Positions 10,477-18,110 of a stretch of 64,000 nt of DNA are shown here, in pieces. Every line of letters starts with the position of its first letter. The first letter of the stretch is position 1. Both the position numbers and the translations under genes were made by a program. The notes below the pieces were generated by a model. It made no database searches, had not been told where the DNA came from, and worked only from the letters and a program-made list of their open reading frames with translations. The stretch comes from Calditrichota bacterium (GTDB taxonomy: Bacteria > Calditrichota > Calditrichia > RBG-13-44-9 > J042): assembly GCA_013150955.1 (NCBI GenBank), contig JAADJD010000062.1:62001-126000 (forward strand). The letters are read 5' to 3'.

Positions 10477-10594
10477 AAAAACGCTTCTCTGAAGAGGCCA
10501 TTCACGTCGCATTACTGGATCAGGAAGAATATGGGGATAAAAACGGGATTCTGGTGATCACGGCAGAGCGGTTTCTTGAGAGATTCATTTAATT
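10477..10594 (+). pseudogene. possible C-terminal gene remnant
   Basis: An open stretch of about 38 codons without an ATG begins where repeat copy 1 ends and stops with TAA at about 10592. It reads FSEEAIHVALLDQ, then NGILVITAERFLERF before the stop. The ending looks like that of a small cytoplasmic protein; a hydrophobic strand followed by (T/P)xxFLxRF is reminiscent of PIN-type toxins, but that is only a resemblance. The sequence upstream of the repeat (10150-10265) does not obviously supply the missing N-terminus. It could be chance. Confidence 0.25.
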
Positions 10595-10657
10595 ACCGGG
10601 GAAAATCATTATACTTTTTCCAGGGCTAAAAGCGCTGGATCCGATGCTCCATCGCGA

Positions 10658-11041
10658 TTAATATTCCAGCTCCTCTGCCTGATGAAAATATTCATAAAAT
10701 CCCATCTGCTGGAGGGGTTCTTTTAAACTCTCGGTGAGAGATTCGATCTCGATCTTCTCCAGACCAATCATGAAGTGCTGAATTTCCTTTAAAAACTGTT
10801 GCATCCAGACGGCAAAGCTCAGCAATTCCTTGTCCGTTAAAGTGTTCTTTGCAATATTCAAATGGGCGGTATCGTTAAGCTTGAAATGTTTCAGTACATG
10901 AAAATAGGGCAGGATCTTGCGGTAACTATCCTTTAAAAACTGGGTGGTCAATTCCGTTCCCAGGATGTTTAAAGCAAAGGAACGACAAAGATCAAATGTT
11001 TTTTTGATGATTTCGGGGTCAATTTCAGGATTTTTTGCCAA
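10658..11041 (-). CDS. conserved-looking small helical protein of unknown function
   Basis: I do not recognise this 127-residue protein. It is predicted cytosolic, strongly helical and charged, with no membrane segment, signal peptide or Cys motif. It starts with TTG at 11041: GGAGGAG sits five bases upstream, and no nearby in-frame ATG competes. It begins 20 bases after the stop of the cyclic-nucleotide/PATAN/receiver gene and is surely co-transcribed with it, so a role as partner or effector of that regulator is the best guess. The C-terminus ends in an acidic EELEY tail. Confidence 0.75.
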   Translation of the reverse strand: MAKNPEIDPEIIKKTFDLCRSFALNILGTELTTQFLKDSYRKILPYFHVLKHFKLNDTAHLNIAKNTLTDKELLSFAVWMQQFLKEIQHFMIGLEKIEIESLTESLKEPLQQMGFYEYFHQAEELEY

Positions 11042-11060
11042 ACGCTCCTCCAGCCGGTAT

Positions 11061-12146
11061 TCATCCTAATGCCGATTCAACGATTTTAACAATCTCTCCC
11101 ACCTCGTGGGAATTGGTCAGGTACACATTCTCGGAATTACCGACCTGAGCCTGAAATTCCTCTTTGTTGGAGGCTTCGGTAAGCAGCACAAAGGGCGCGG
11201 TGCTCACCTCGCGCACCATTTTGAGGAATTCCGTTCCCGATCCATCGGGGAGTTTGGTATCGGATATAATCAAATGGGGTTTCAGGCTCTGCACCAGATT
11301 TTTCCCCTTGGCGGCATTGTCCACCACATACACTTCATATCCCATGCTCTCGAAGGTGCGCTGCAGCATTTTTTGAACCACCAGACTGTTGTTCACGATG
11401 ACAATGCGATTGGCGGGTTGACTTTCCGGTTCCTCCACGGCTTCGGTATTTTCCAGCTGAATGGGTCGGGGTTTGATGATGAATTCTCCCTCGTCCCAGT
11501 TCAACATCTGATCCAGCGCCTCATCCTCGCTCAAATCTCCCAGGATCACCTTTTGCAAAACGCCTTTTTCGTAATGGAATTCCCCTTCCTCATCCCCGCG
11601 GCGCACGATAACCTTGCCATTCAGCGAGTTACTTTCACAGAACTTCAATACATCCACCAGCTTTTTGTCCGCCAGGCTCCCCTTTACTGCCGGTGCAATC
11701 TGCGATTTACTGCCCTTCGCTGCCTGCTGCAACGTGTCCCGCAGGCGCTGGCTCATGATTTTCCCCATGCTCAGGGTAATGGAAGGAAAACGCTCGATAA
11801 TTACTTCAAAATCAGATTTGTGCAGAATGAACATCTCCGAAGGTTCGGTGGTAATCACCGTGGCCGAACGGGGTTCACCGGTCAACAGTGCCATTTCGCC
11901 AAAATAATCTCCGCTCCCCAGGTAGGCAATGACGTGCTCCTCATCGCTATCTTCCGGGGTAACCACAACTTTCACTTTGCCATTGATGATGATGTACATT
12001 TTATCCCCGGGATCGCCTGCCTTGCAGATCACTTCGTTGGCTTCAAAGGGTTTAAATTTCAATCGTTCCACAATAAAATCGATACCATCTCTTCCCAGGG
12101 TTCGGAAAAAAGGAACCCGTTTCAATACCTCGCTAATCTGGAACAT
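11061..12146 (-). CDS. cNMP-binding - DUF4388/PATAN - degenerate receiver protein
   Basis: Three-domain cytosolic regulator of 361 residues. Residues about 10-130 form a cyclic-nucleotide-binding fold (AGDPGDKMYIIINGKVKV, then YFGEMALLTGEPRSATV, matching the phosphate-binding cassette with its Glu and Arg-Ser-Ala). Residues about 155-230 match DUF4388/PATAN (SLADKKLVDVLKFCE, GEFHYEKGVLQKVI, WDEGEFIIK). Residues about 245-360 are a receiver fold in which the first acidic pair is replaced by Asn-Asn (IVIVNNS) and the conserved Lys-Pro is lost (VYLTNS), although an Asp remains in LIISDTKLPD. Phosphorylation is therefore doubtful. There is no DNA-binding helix-turn-helix, so it is not a Crp-type repressor. 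AGGAG lies eight bases before ATG 12146. It is flanked at 18-20 bases by two small genes. Confidence 0.85.
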   Translation of the reverse strand: MFQISEVLKRVPFFRTLGRDGIDFIVERLKFKPFEANEVICKAGDPGDKMYIIINGKVKVVVTPEDSDEEHVIAYLGSGDYFGEMALLTGEPRSATVITTEPSEMFILHKSDFEVIIERFPSITLSMGKIMSQRLRDTLQQAAKGSKSQIAPAVKGSLADKKLVDVLKFCESNSLNGKVIVRRGDEEGEFHYEKGVLQKVILGDLSEDEALDQMLNWDEGEFIIKPRPIQLENTEAVEEPESQPANRIVIVNNSLVVQKMLQRTFESMGYEVYVVDNAAKGKNLVQSLKPHLIISDTKLPDGSGTEFLKMVREVSTAPFVLLTEASNKEEFQAQVGNSENVYLTNSHEVGEIVKIVESALG

Positions 12147-12164
12147 ATGCTTCTCCTATCTTCA

Positions 12165-12365
12165 TCACTTTCCGATTTGCGACAATAAGTACATCACGTA
12201 GAGCACAAACGCCAGCATGGCGATCATCCAGACCAACGAACGTCCTTTTGCCCGTTGCCGTTGGCGACGGATGCGAATTCGTTGTCTGATGCGGTCTTCA
12301 CCTTCGGGTTTGTAGTAATGAGGGGTGTACTCGAATTTTCGATGTTTGGCCAGTTTAATAAACAT
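12165..12365 (-). CDS. small FxYTPxYYKPE membrane protein
   Basis: 66 residues: a short basic N-terminus, the motif FEYTPHYYKPE at residues 11-21, a very Arg-rich stretch (RIRQRIRIRRQRQR) and one membrane span (about 46-62) near the C-terminus. Proteins with an FxYTPRYYKP motif and a terminal span recur in Bacteroidetes-like genomes, sometimes mislabelled as riboflavin synthase beta; their function is unknown. The positive stretch before the span predicts a cytoplasmic N-terminus. GGGAG lies just before ATG 12365. The gene leads the 12365-10658 operon. Confidence 0.75.
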   Translation of the reverse strand: MFIKLAKHRKFEYTPHYYKPEGEDRIRQRIRIRRQRQRAKGRSLVWMIAMLAFVLYVMYLLSQIGK

Positions 12366-12526
12366 AAACTCCCTGAATCTATGAATTTGCCAATCAATTT
12401 AAAAAAATTTCTAATGTGAGTCAACCGAACAGGTGGCAATTGACCGATATTTTATACACCCTTCCTCCAGCGAAGAATTTGCATCCGCCTTGGTAAAATG
12501 TTTATCGGTTCCTGAACCGAAATTTT

Positions 12527-12688
12527 AACCTAAATAAAGCATCAACCACGAATCACGCGAATGAATCCAAAAAAATTTCAACAAAATAACGAATTAACCC
12601 TGGAACACATCCAGTTATAAAAAAATTTATTTTGTTATTGTAATTCAGGTGAATTCGTGTGATTCGTGGGCAATGCACAATCTGGATT
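12527..12688 (+). repeat. interspersed inverted-arm repeat, copy 2
   Basis: Left end AACCTAAATAAAGCATCAAC leads into CACGAATCACGCGAATGAA. The core is eroded and AT-rich. The right arm GTGTGATTCGTGGGCAATGC ends in ATCTGGATT. It lies between the small membrane protein's promoter side and the 3' end of the MBL-rhodanese gene. Confidence 0.85.
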
Positions 12689-12812
12689 AAAAAGAAAAAT
12701 GTTCGGATATTCCTGGCGGATCCAATCAATTTAAGGAAGGTTTCAACGGAAAATGATCGAAATATGAATGGGAAGCCAGCCCTTGCAAATGAAAAGTATT
12801 ATCAGACAGCGA

Positions 12813-12833
12813 AACCAGGCTTTTTGCCTGGTT
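12813..12833 (-). terminator. hairpin without U tract, 21 bases after stop
   Basis: AACCAGGC pairs perfectly with GCCTGGTT around a five-base loop, just after the minus-strand stop at 12854. No T run follows on the minus strand. Confidence 0.5.
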
Positions 12834-12853
12834 CCGCCAATCACAAATGAGGG

Positions 12854-14263
12854 TTATCTCTGTTGTTCCTGTAAGACGTGACTATTCACCGGAAAACCTG
12901 TCTGAATCCAGTCCAGAATACCGCCTTGAACATTGTAGATTTTCTGGAAGCCATGCTGTCCCAGGACAGCGGCCGCGGCCTGACTCCGGTTCCCGCTATT
13001 ACACATCACCGCCACCGGTTTTGTGGGATCCAGTTCAGCGAGCCGATGGGGGATCTCGCCAAGCGGAATCAGGATCGCACCGGCCACATGCGCCTGAGCA
13101 AATTCCCAGGGCTCTCGCACATCCACCAGTTGCAGCGATTCCGACTGTTCCAGCTGCTGGTACAATTCCTCCACGGAGATTTCTTGAATATCCCCGCTGT
13201 TGACCGGTAATCCCATCGCCTGCCAGGCCTGTAGCCCGCCTTCCAGATATCCCAGAATGTTGTCAAATCCCACCCGGGCCAGCTCCAGCACCACTTCTGA
13301 ATAATCTTCCGGATCCTCCAGTAAAAGCACGATGGCCTCTCCTGGCTCCAGTACATATCCCGCCCGCTTGCTGATGCCTTCGTCCAGTGGCAGGTGAATG
13401 GATCGATGCGCATGCCGCTGGATAAACGCCTCCCGTGAGCGGGTATCCACCAGGGCTGCCCCGCGCACCAGATGGGGCACGGCTTCCTGCACCGTCAGAG
13501 ATCGAGGCTCAATTGTACCCAGAGGACGGGGGCCGTCCCGGTTCACGCGTTTAATGTACTGATGATTTCCGGGTTGCTCGGGTAATTCAGACGTAAAATA
13601 GTGAACAAAGGCGGATTTTTCCCGATGCAGGAACGCCGGATTGGATTGCCTTTCGTATCCCAACGAGGAAACCGAAAGCGAGCCAATTCCCTTTCCACAT
13701 AGTGAACCGGCCCCGTGTCCCGGATAAAGCACCACTCCATCAGGTAAGGACGCCAGCTTCTGGTGAATGGACTGGTACAGCTGCTCCGCAAAGCGGACAG
13801 CATCCTGGGAATTCACCAGATCCGGGCGACCCGCATCCCCAACGAACAACAAATCTCCCGTCAAAGCCAGCCAGGGTTGGTCGCTTCGGGACAGATCATG
13901 AATAACCAAGGTGATGCTTTCTGGCGTGTGGCCAGGGGTGTGTAATACCTGTACTGACACATTCCCCAGCCGCAACACTTCGCCATCCTTCAAAGGCTGA
14001 TGCGGAAATCGGGCGTTGGCCTCCTCATGCAGATAAATTGTTGCTCCCGTACGCCGGGCCAGATCCGTATTCCCACTAACATGGTCTGCGTGCAAATGGG
14101 TCTCCACAATATGCGTAATGCGCAATCCGTGGGTGCGTGCAGCATCCAGATATTTTTCCACATCGCGATCCGGATCCACCACCATGGCAACCCCGGCGGA
14201 GGGACATCCCACCAGGTACGATTGGCAGCCCAGCGTATCTATCGAAAACTGTTGAACAATCAT
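12854..14263 (-). CDS. persulfide-dioxygenase-like MBL-fold protein with two rhodanese domains
   Basis: Likely handles sulfane sulfur: the MBL domain resembles ETHE1-type persulfide dioxygenases (GSSH + O2 gives GSH + sulfite) and the rhodaneses move sulfur. Residues about 1-240 carry THLHADHVSGNTDL (metal-binding HxHxDH), further metal ligands in TPGHTPES and LTGDLLFVGDAG, and YPGHGAGS. Rhodanese 1 (about 255-355) has DTRSREAF and HLP but no catalytic Cys where one is expected (LLLEDPEDYS), so it is inactive. Rhodanese 2 (about 370-460) has the active loop CNSGNRS. The start is ATG 14263, with AAAGGAG upstream and the family-like opening MIVQQFSIDTLGCQSYLV; the reading frame stays open 438 bases further upstream but without family sequence. 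Diverges from deoC. Confidence 0.88.
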   Translation of the reverse strand: MIVQQFSIDTLGCQSYLVGCPSAGVAMVVDPDRDVEKYLDAARTHGLRITHIVETHLHADHVSGNTDLARRTGATIYLHEEANARFPHQPLKDGEVLRLGNVSVQVLHTPGHTPESITLVIHDLSRSDQPWLALTGDLLFVGDAGRPDLVNSQDAVRFAEQLYQSIHQKLASLPDGVVLYPGHGAGSLCGKGIGSLSVSSLGYERQSNPAFLHREKSAFVHYFTSELPEQPGNHQYIKRVNRDGPRPLGTIEPRSLTVQEAVPHLVRGAALVDTRSREAFIQRHAHRSIHLPLDEGISKRAGYVLEPGEAIVLLLEDPEDYSEVVLELARVGFDNILGYLEGGLQAWQAMGLPVNSGDIQEISVEELYQQLEQSESLQLVDVREPWEFAQAHVAGAILIPLGEIPHRLAELDPTKPVAVMCNSGNRSQAAAAVLGQHGFQKIYNVQGGILDWIQTGFPVNSHVLQEQQR

Positions 14264-14434
14264 TGCAAACTCCTTTCCGTTTAAAACAAAGTTTTTTGAT
14301 GGACAAAACCGCGCCGGGTTACAGAAAAATCTGTAGTAATGGCGAAAATGTTCAGGGCTTCCTTTCGGGTGGATTTCCCCTTGCTTTCCTTCGAGCCCTC
14401 TCGTATACTTTCGGGGACAAAATGCGAGGGAATC

Positions 14435-15277
14435 ATGACCACGGCACTTTCCGATACCCAGATCGAAAAACTCCGCCAGACCGTCTGGAAGGCTCTGAAA
14501 AATGCCGGAATCTCTCCACACCCTCCTGAAGGAAAGTTCTGGCAACCAATCATTGTTCAGGAAAAAAATCGTCGCCAGCGGTTTCTTTCTGCATCCCAAC
14601 CGGATGCTCGCACGCTGGCCACATTCATTGATCACACCCTGCTTAAACCCGAGGCCGGGAAATCCCGCGTCGAACAGCTTTGTCAGGAAGCGCAAAAGCA
14701 CGGATTCGCCGCCGTATGTGTGAACCCGGTTTACGTTCCCCTTGCTTCCCGGCTGTTACAAGATTCACCACCAAAGATTTGCAGCGTGGTGGGCTTTCCC
14801 TTAGGTGCCAATCTTTCGTCCATTAAAGCGCAGGAGGCCCGGCAGGCCATTTCCGATGGTGCAACGGAAATTGACATGGTGCTACACGTGGGAGCCCTGA
14901 AAGACCGGGATCTGGTGGCTGTGTATCGGGATATTCGGTCGGTGGTGGAGGTGTGTGATGAGCACGAGGTTCTCTGCAAGGTCATCCTCGAAACGGCGCT
15001 CCTGGAAGATGAGGAAAAAGTTCTGGCCTGTGAATTGTCCGCACTGGCCGGGGCGGCCTTTGTGAAAACATCCACGGGATTTGGCCCTGGCGGGGCAACC
15101 GAACAGGACGTGGCATTGATGGAGCGCGTGGTGGCGCCCTACCGCATGGGAGTGAAGGCATCCGGTGGCATCCGCAGCTGGCAGCAGGCGGTAAACATGA
15201 TCCATGCCGGCGCCATACGGATTGGAGCCAGTGCCAGCGTGAATATCGTGACCGAAGTACAGATCAAACCCAAATAA
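14435..15277 (+). CDS. deoC: deoxyribose-phosphate aldolase with N-terminal extension
   Basis: Cleaves 2-deoxyribose-5-phosphate to glyceraldehyde-3-phosphate and acetaldehyde in deoxynucleoside breakdown. The class I aldolase core has the two lysines of the family: KVILETALL and the Schiff-base Lys in AFVKTSTGFGPGGAT; VVGFPLGA and the closing KASGGIR are also present. At 280 residues it is longer than usual (220-260); about 50 residues precede the typical IDHTLLKPEA start. ATG 14435 has GAGGG five bases upstream. The last codons and stop (Lys-Pro-Lys-TAA) coincide with the outer end of repeat copy 3 (AACCCAAATAAAGC), so the native C-terminus may have been replaced. Monocistronic. Confidence 0.93.
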   Translation: MTTALSDTQIEKLRQTVWKALKNAGISPHPPEGKFWQPIIVQEKNRRQRFLSASQPDARTLATFIDHTLLKPEAGKSRVEQLCQEAQKHGFAAVCVNPVYVPLASRLLQDSPPKICSVVGFPLGANLSSIKAQEARQAISDGATEIDMVLHVGALKDRDLVAVYRDIRSVVEVCDEHEVLCKVILETALLEDEEKVLACELSALAGAAFVKTSTGFGPGGATEQDVALMERVVAPYRMGVKASGGIRSWQQAVNMIHAGAIRIGASASVNIVTEVQIKPK

Positions 15278-15628
15278 AGCGTTAAACCACGAATCACGCG
15301 AATGAATTCGAATCATATCAACAAAATAGCGAATATATTCGGGATAAACATCTTCATCCAGATAGAATCAAGTACATTTTAACCCAGATAATGCATTAAA
15401 CCGCGAATCACGCGAATGAACATAAAAAATATCAATAAAATCACTAATAAACCTCGGAGCGAATTTTCATACAGATCTAAATCAATGGATTTTATTGTTT
15501 TTATTTGTGTTAATTCGTGCAATTCGTGGTTTAAAGCATAATTTGGGTTTATAAAGCATAATTTGGGTTTAATATTTTTATTTGGTGTGAATTCGTGTAA
15601 TTCGTAGGCTATTGCATAATTTGGGATT
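15267..15628 (+). repeat. interspersed repeat, composite copy 3
   Basis: A truncated unit (15267-15380) opens with AACCCAAATAAAGC inside the deoC stop region. A full unit follows from 15381 (AACCCAGATAATGCATTAAA, then CGCGAATCACGCGAATGAA) to a right arm ending AATTTGGGTTT. Its last 18-19 bases are duplicated in tandem (AAGCATAATTTGGGTTT twice), and a further right arm with the CGTAGGC variant ends near 15628. The whole lies between two convergent genes. Confidence 0.9.
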
Positions 15629-15654
15629 AAAAAAGGCGGCTTTGCAGCCGCCTT
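15629..15654 (-). terminator. intrinsic terminator of the small secreted protein gene
   Basis: On the minus strand AAGGCGGC pairs with GCCGCCTT around a six-base loop and runs into six T. It lies 30 bases after the stop at 15684. Confidence 0.85.
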
Positions 15655-15683
15655 CAATATATGGGGACGTGTTTGCGGAAAAA

Positions 15684-15995
15684 TTACTTCTGTTGCCCAA
15701 CGGGCTTCACATCCACAGACACCTTTGTCTCGGCCTTCTTTTCCAGATCACAGCTTTTTCCGGTTTTGGCCGCTTTCTGGACGGCAGCCTTCTTTTCACC
15801 TGCCGGGCAGGCGTCTTTCTTTTCTGCCGCAGCCTTCACGGCCTTATCGCCACAGGCGTCCCCAGCCTTGGCGGATGTTTTCTCCACGGCTGCCTTTGCC
15901 TTGCCATCCTTACCCTTGCCTTCGCAGGCAAAAGCGTTCACCGAAAAAGCGGCTAACACGGCCAGCGTGACCAGAAACACCAGAACTTTCTTCAT
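15684..15995 (-). CDS. small secreted Cys/Lys/Ala-rich protein
   Basis: 103 residues. The N-terminus MKKVLVFLVTLAVLAAFSVNAFA is a clear signal peptide with an Ala-Phe-Ala cleavage site, so the product is periplasmic or secreted. The mature part of about 80 residues is almost only Lys, Ala, Glu, Gly and Asp, with four Cys in repeated small motifs (ACEGKG, DACGDK, DACPAGEKK, KSCDLEKK). It resembles no enzyme. Possible roles are metal binding, a thiol buffer or a haem-poor redox carrier; none can be shown. Start chosen at ATG 15995 (AAAGGAG seven bases upstream) over GTG 16001. It has its own terminator. Neighbouring genes handle sulfur and peroxide. Confidence 0.8.
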   Translation of the reverse strand: MKKVLVFLVTLAVLAAFSVNAFACEGKGKDGKAKAAVEKTSAKAGDACGDKAVKAAAEKKDACPAGEKKAAVQKAAKTGKSCDLEKKAETKVSVDVKPVGQQK

Positions 15996-16001
15996 AAACA
16001 C

Positions 16002-16324
16002 TCTCCTTTATTTTGGTTTAATCGCCTTATTTCCATTTCTTTGAAAAGAAGGATAGTGAAAATATTTTATTGGCGCAAGTAAATTTTTTACCTGGCTCAA
16101 ATAATCGACCATCCACACCCGAACCTGAATTTGAATAAACAATCCAACGGAAACATTCCGGGATTCCCTCCCGCATTTCGGACAAAATTCACTTCTTTAT
16201 TGTTTATTGTAACTTTTTTAACAAAATTTTCATCTGTATTTGTGTAGAATTTCACTTGCTCAACTGCGAATGGAGGCGGGAAAGTTTCCGGTGTTCCGTT
16301 AACATAAATCAGGAGGCGTGCGTC
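16002..16324. other. 323-base divergent intergenic region
   Basis: AT-rich spacer between the small secreted protein gene (leftward) and the cytochrome c peroxidase gene (rightward). It should hold both promoters, but no -35/-10 pair stands out, and no repeat copy or hairpin is seen. Confidence 0.4.
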
Positions 16325-17344
16325 ATGAAGATTGTTCGAAGCTTCATTCTTCTGGGGTTAACCCTGACCCTACTCTCCGTCTGGGGATGCACCAAGAAAG
16401 AAACTCCAGAAGTGGTTCGGGAGGAACCCATCCAGCCCATTCCTTTGAAAGTGGACTACGATCCCGAAAAAGTGGAACTGGGCAAGATGCTCTACTTCGA
16501 TCCCCGACTTTCCAAATCGGGCTTTATTTCCTGTAATTCCTGTCATAACCTGGCGACCGGTGGCGTTGACAACCTGCCGCGATCCATCGGGCACAAATGG
16601 CAATTTGGTGGCATCAACGCACCCACGGTACTCAACTCCCGCTACAACATTGCTCAATTCTGGGACGGCCGGGCGAAAGACCTCAAGGAACAGGCCGGTG
16701 GCCCGATTGAAAATCCCGTTGAAATGGCTTTTTCCCACGAGATGGCCGTCAAGGTGATTCAAAGCATTCCCCAGTACGTGGAGCGATTCAAAAAGGTGTA
16801 CGGCACCGACCAGATTGATATCGACAAAATCACCGATGCCATTGCCGCCTTTGAAGAAACCCTGATTACCCCCAATTCCCGTTTCGACCAGTGGCTGCGC
16901 GGCGATGACAACGCGCTGACGGCCGAGGAAAAGGAGGGCTATCAATTATTCAAAGAAAAAGGCTGCATTACCTGCCACAACGGAATCGGTGTGGGAGGCA
17001 ACATGTTTCAGAAATTTGGGGTGGTAAAACCGTACGAAAGGGACACCAAAACCCTGGGACGCTACGAAGTGACCAAGAATGAGGCAGATAAGTACGTGTT
17101 TAAAGTTCCCATTCTGAGAAATGTGGAGTTGACCTACCCCTACTTTCATGATGGGAGTACTTACAGCCTGAGCGAAGCGGTAAACATCATGGCTGAATAT
17201 CAGCTGGGCATTGAGTTAACCCCGGAAGAGACGCGTAAAATTGTTGCCTTTTTAAAAACCCTGACCGGTGAACAACCCCGGATCGTCTATCCAGTATTGC
17301 CACCTTCGACAGAAAAAACGCCCAAACCCACACCGGCGGATTGA
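16325..17344 (+). CDS. dihaem cytochrome c peroxidase (CcpA/MauG family), lipoprotein
   Basis: Reduces hydrogen peroxide to water with electrons from cytochrome c, outside the inner membrane. The 339-residue protein starts with a lipoprotein signal (LLSVWGCTKK, lipid Cys at about 20), so it is membrane-anchored. Two haem-attachment motifs are seen: CNSCH at about residue 69 and CITCH at about 216, in the order and spacing of bacterial dihaem peroxidases. Conserved family stretches include LGKMLYFDPRLSKSG, NAPTVLNSRYN, FWDGRAKDLKEQ and a late PYFHDGSTYSL. ATG 16325 has CAGGAGG upstream; the frame is open further back but without sense. Followed 12 bases later by a perfect hairpin. Confidence 0.93.
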   Translation: MKIVRSFILLGLTLTLLSVWGCTKKETPEVVREEPIQPIPLKVDYDPEKVELGKMLYFDPRLSKSGFISCNSCHNLATGGVDNLPRSIGHKWQFGGINAPTVLNSRYNIAQFWDGRAKDLKEQAGGPIENPVEMAFSHEMAVKVIQSIPQYVERFKKVYGTDQIDIDKITDAIAAFEETLITPNSRFDQWLRGDDNALTAEEKEGYQLFKEKGCITCHNGIGVGGNMFQKFGVVKPYERDTKTLGRYEVTKNEADKYVFKVPILRNVELTYPYFHDGSTYSLSEAVNIMAEYQLGIELTPEETRKIVAFLKTLTGEQPRIVYPVLPPSTEKTPKPTPAD

Positions 17345-17355
17345 CGCATGGATAC

Positions 17356-17389
17356 GTCCCCTGCCACAGAAAGATTGGTGGCAGGGGAC
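17356..17389 (+). terminator. perfect 12-bp hairpin without U tract
   Basis: GTCCCCTGCCAC (17356-17367) pairs with GTGGCAGGGGAC (17378-17389) around a 10-base loop, 12 bases after the peroxidase stop. No T run follows. Confidence 0.55.
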
Positions 17390-17499
17390 ATCCCTGCAAA
17401 ACATCGCTCCAAACGTCCGTTACCACAAGCCAAAGCCAACCATGGCCTCCAAAAACCTCCTCCTCCACTCAACAGGGATTTCCATCAATGGCTTATGGT

Positions 17500-18048
17500 T
17501 TACCGGGAGTCTGACTCTATCTGAATGCCAAACGCCTTCAGGACATCCCTGGCATGGTTGGTCACATCCACTTTTTCAAAAATGTGAACGATCTTGCCCT
17601 GTTCATCGATTAAAAAGGTCATCCGTCGGGGCACAAAGAATTTCATCACCCCACCGTAAGCGCCGTAGGCTTTTGCCACCTGCTTGTCGGCATCGGTCAA
17701 CAAAATAAATGGCAGATTGTACTTTTCCTTAAACTTCCGATGCGACTCGGGCGAATCGTAATTGATCCCGATGACAACAATATGGTTTTCCTCGTACAGA
17801 TCGTAATTATCCCGAAAATTGCAGGCCTCTTTGGTACAACCGGGGGTGTCATCTTTGGGATAAAAATAAACCACCACCTTCTTTCCCCGGAATTCTTTTA
17901 ACGACCGCAGGGTACCGGTGTCGTCTTTCAATTCAAAATCCGGGGCGGGATCTCCCACCTTTAGCAGCGTTTTTGTCGCACCCGCCATTCCGGGATATAT
18001 GAAAACATGCAGGATGATCATCAACGTTCCCAGACCCAGATAACGCAT
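17500..18048 (-). CDS. exported peroxiredoxin (BCP/PrxQ type)
   Basis: Thiol peroxidase that reduces H2O2 and organic peroxides. Residues 1-24 (MRYLGLGTLMIILHVFIY..) form a signal peptide, so it acts in the periplasm, unlike most BCP enzymes. The catalytic core PKDDTPGCTKEACNFRD has the peroxidatic Cys and a resolving Cys five residues later (CxxxxC), the atypical two-Cys PrxQ arrangement. The C-terminal half has NLPFILLTDADKQVAKAYGA, typical of the family. Start set at ATG 18048, seven bases after AAAGGAGG; the TTG two codons earlier abuts that site. With the peroxidase next door (convergent) it points to peroxide stress in the envelope. Confidence 0.92.
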   Translation of the reverse strand: MRYLGLGTLMIILHVFIYPGMAGATKTLLKVGDPAPDFELKDDTGTLRSLKEFRGKKVVVYFYPKDDTPGCTKEACNFRDNYDLYEENHIVVIGINYDSPESHRKFKEKYNLPFILLTDADKQVAKAYGAYGGVMKFFVPRRMTFLIDEQGKIVHIFEKVDVTNHARDVLKAFGIQIESDSR

Positions 18049-18110
18049 ACCCAATCCTCCTTTGTTTGATGGGTTCTCAGGAAAAATCTACGGAGCAAAA
18101 CATTTTCTTT

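Noticed and set aside
11106-12188. 360-codon open frame on the plus strand
   Set aside because: Antisense to the cNMP/PATAN/receiver gene; rich in His, Phe and Gln as expected of a reverse shadow.
14264-14701. Upstream extension of the MBL-rhodanese frame
   Set aside because: A strong ribosome binding site and the family-like opening set the start at 14263; the extension overlaps the deoC start antisense.
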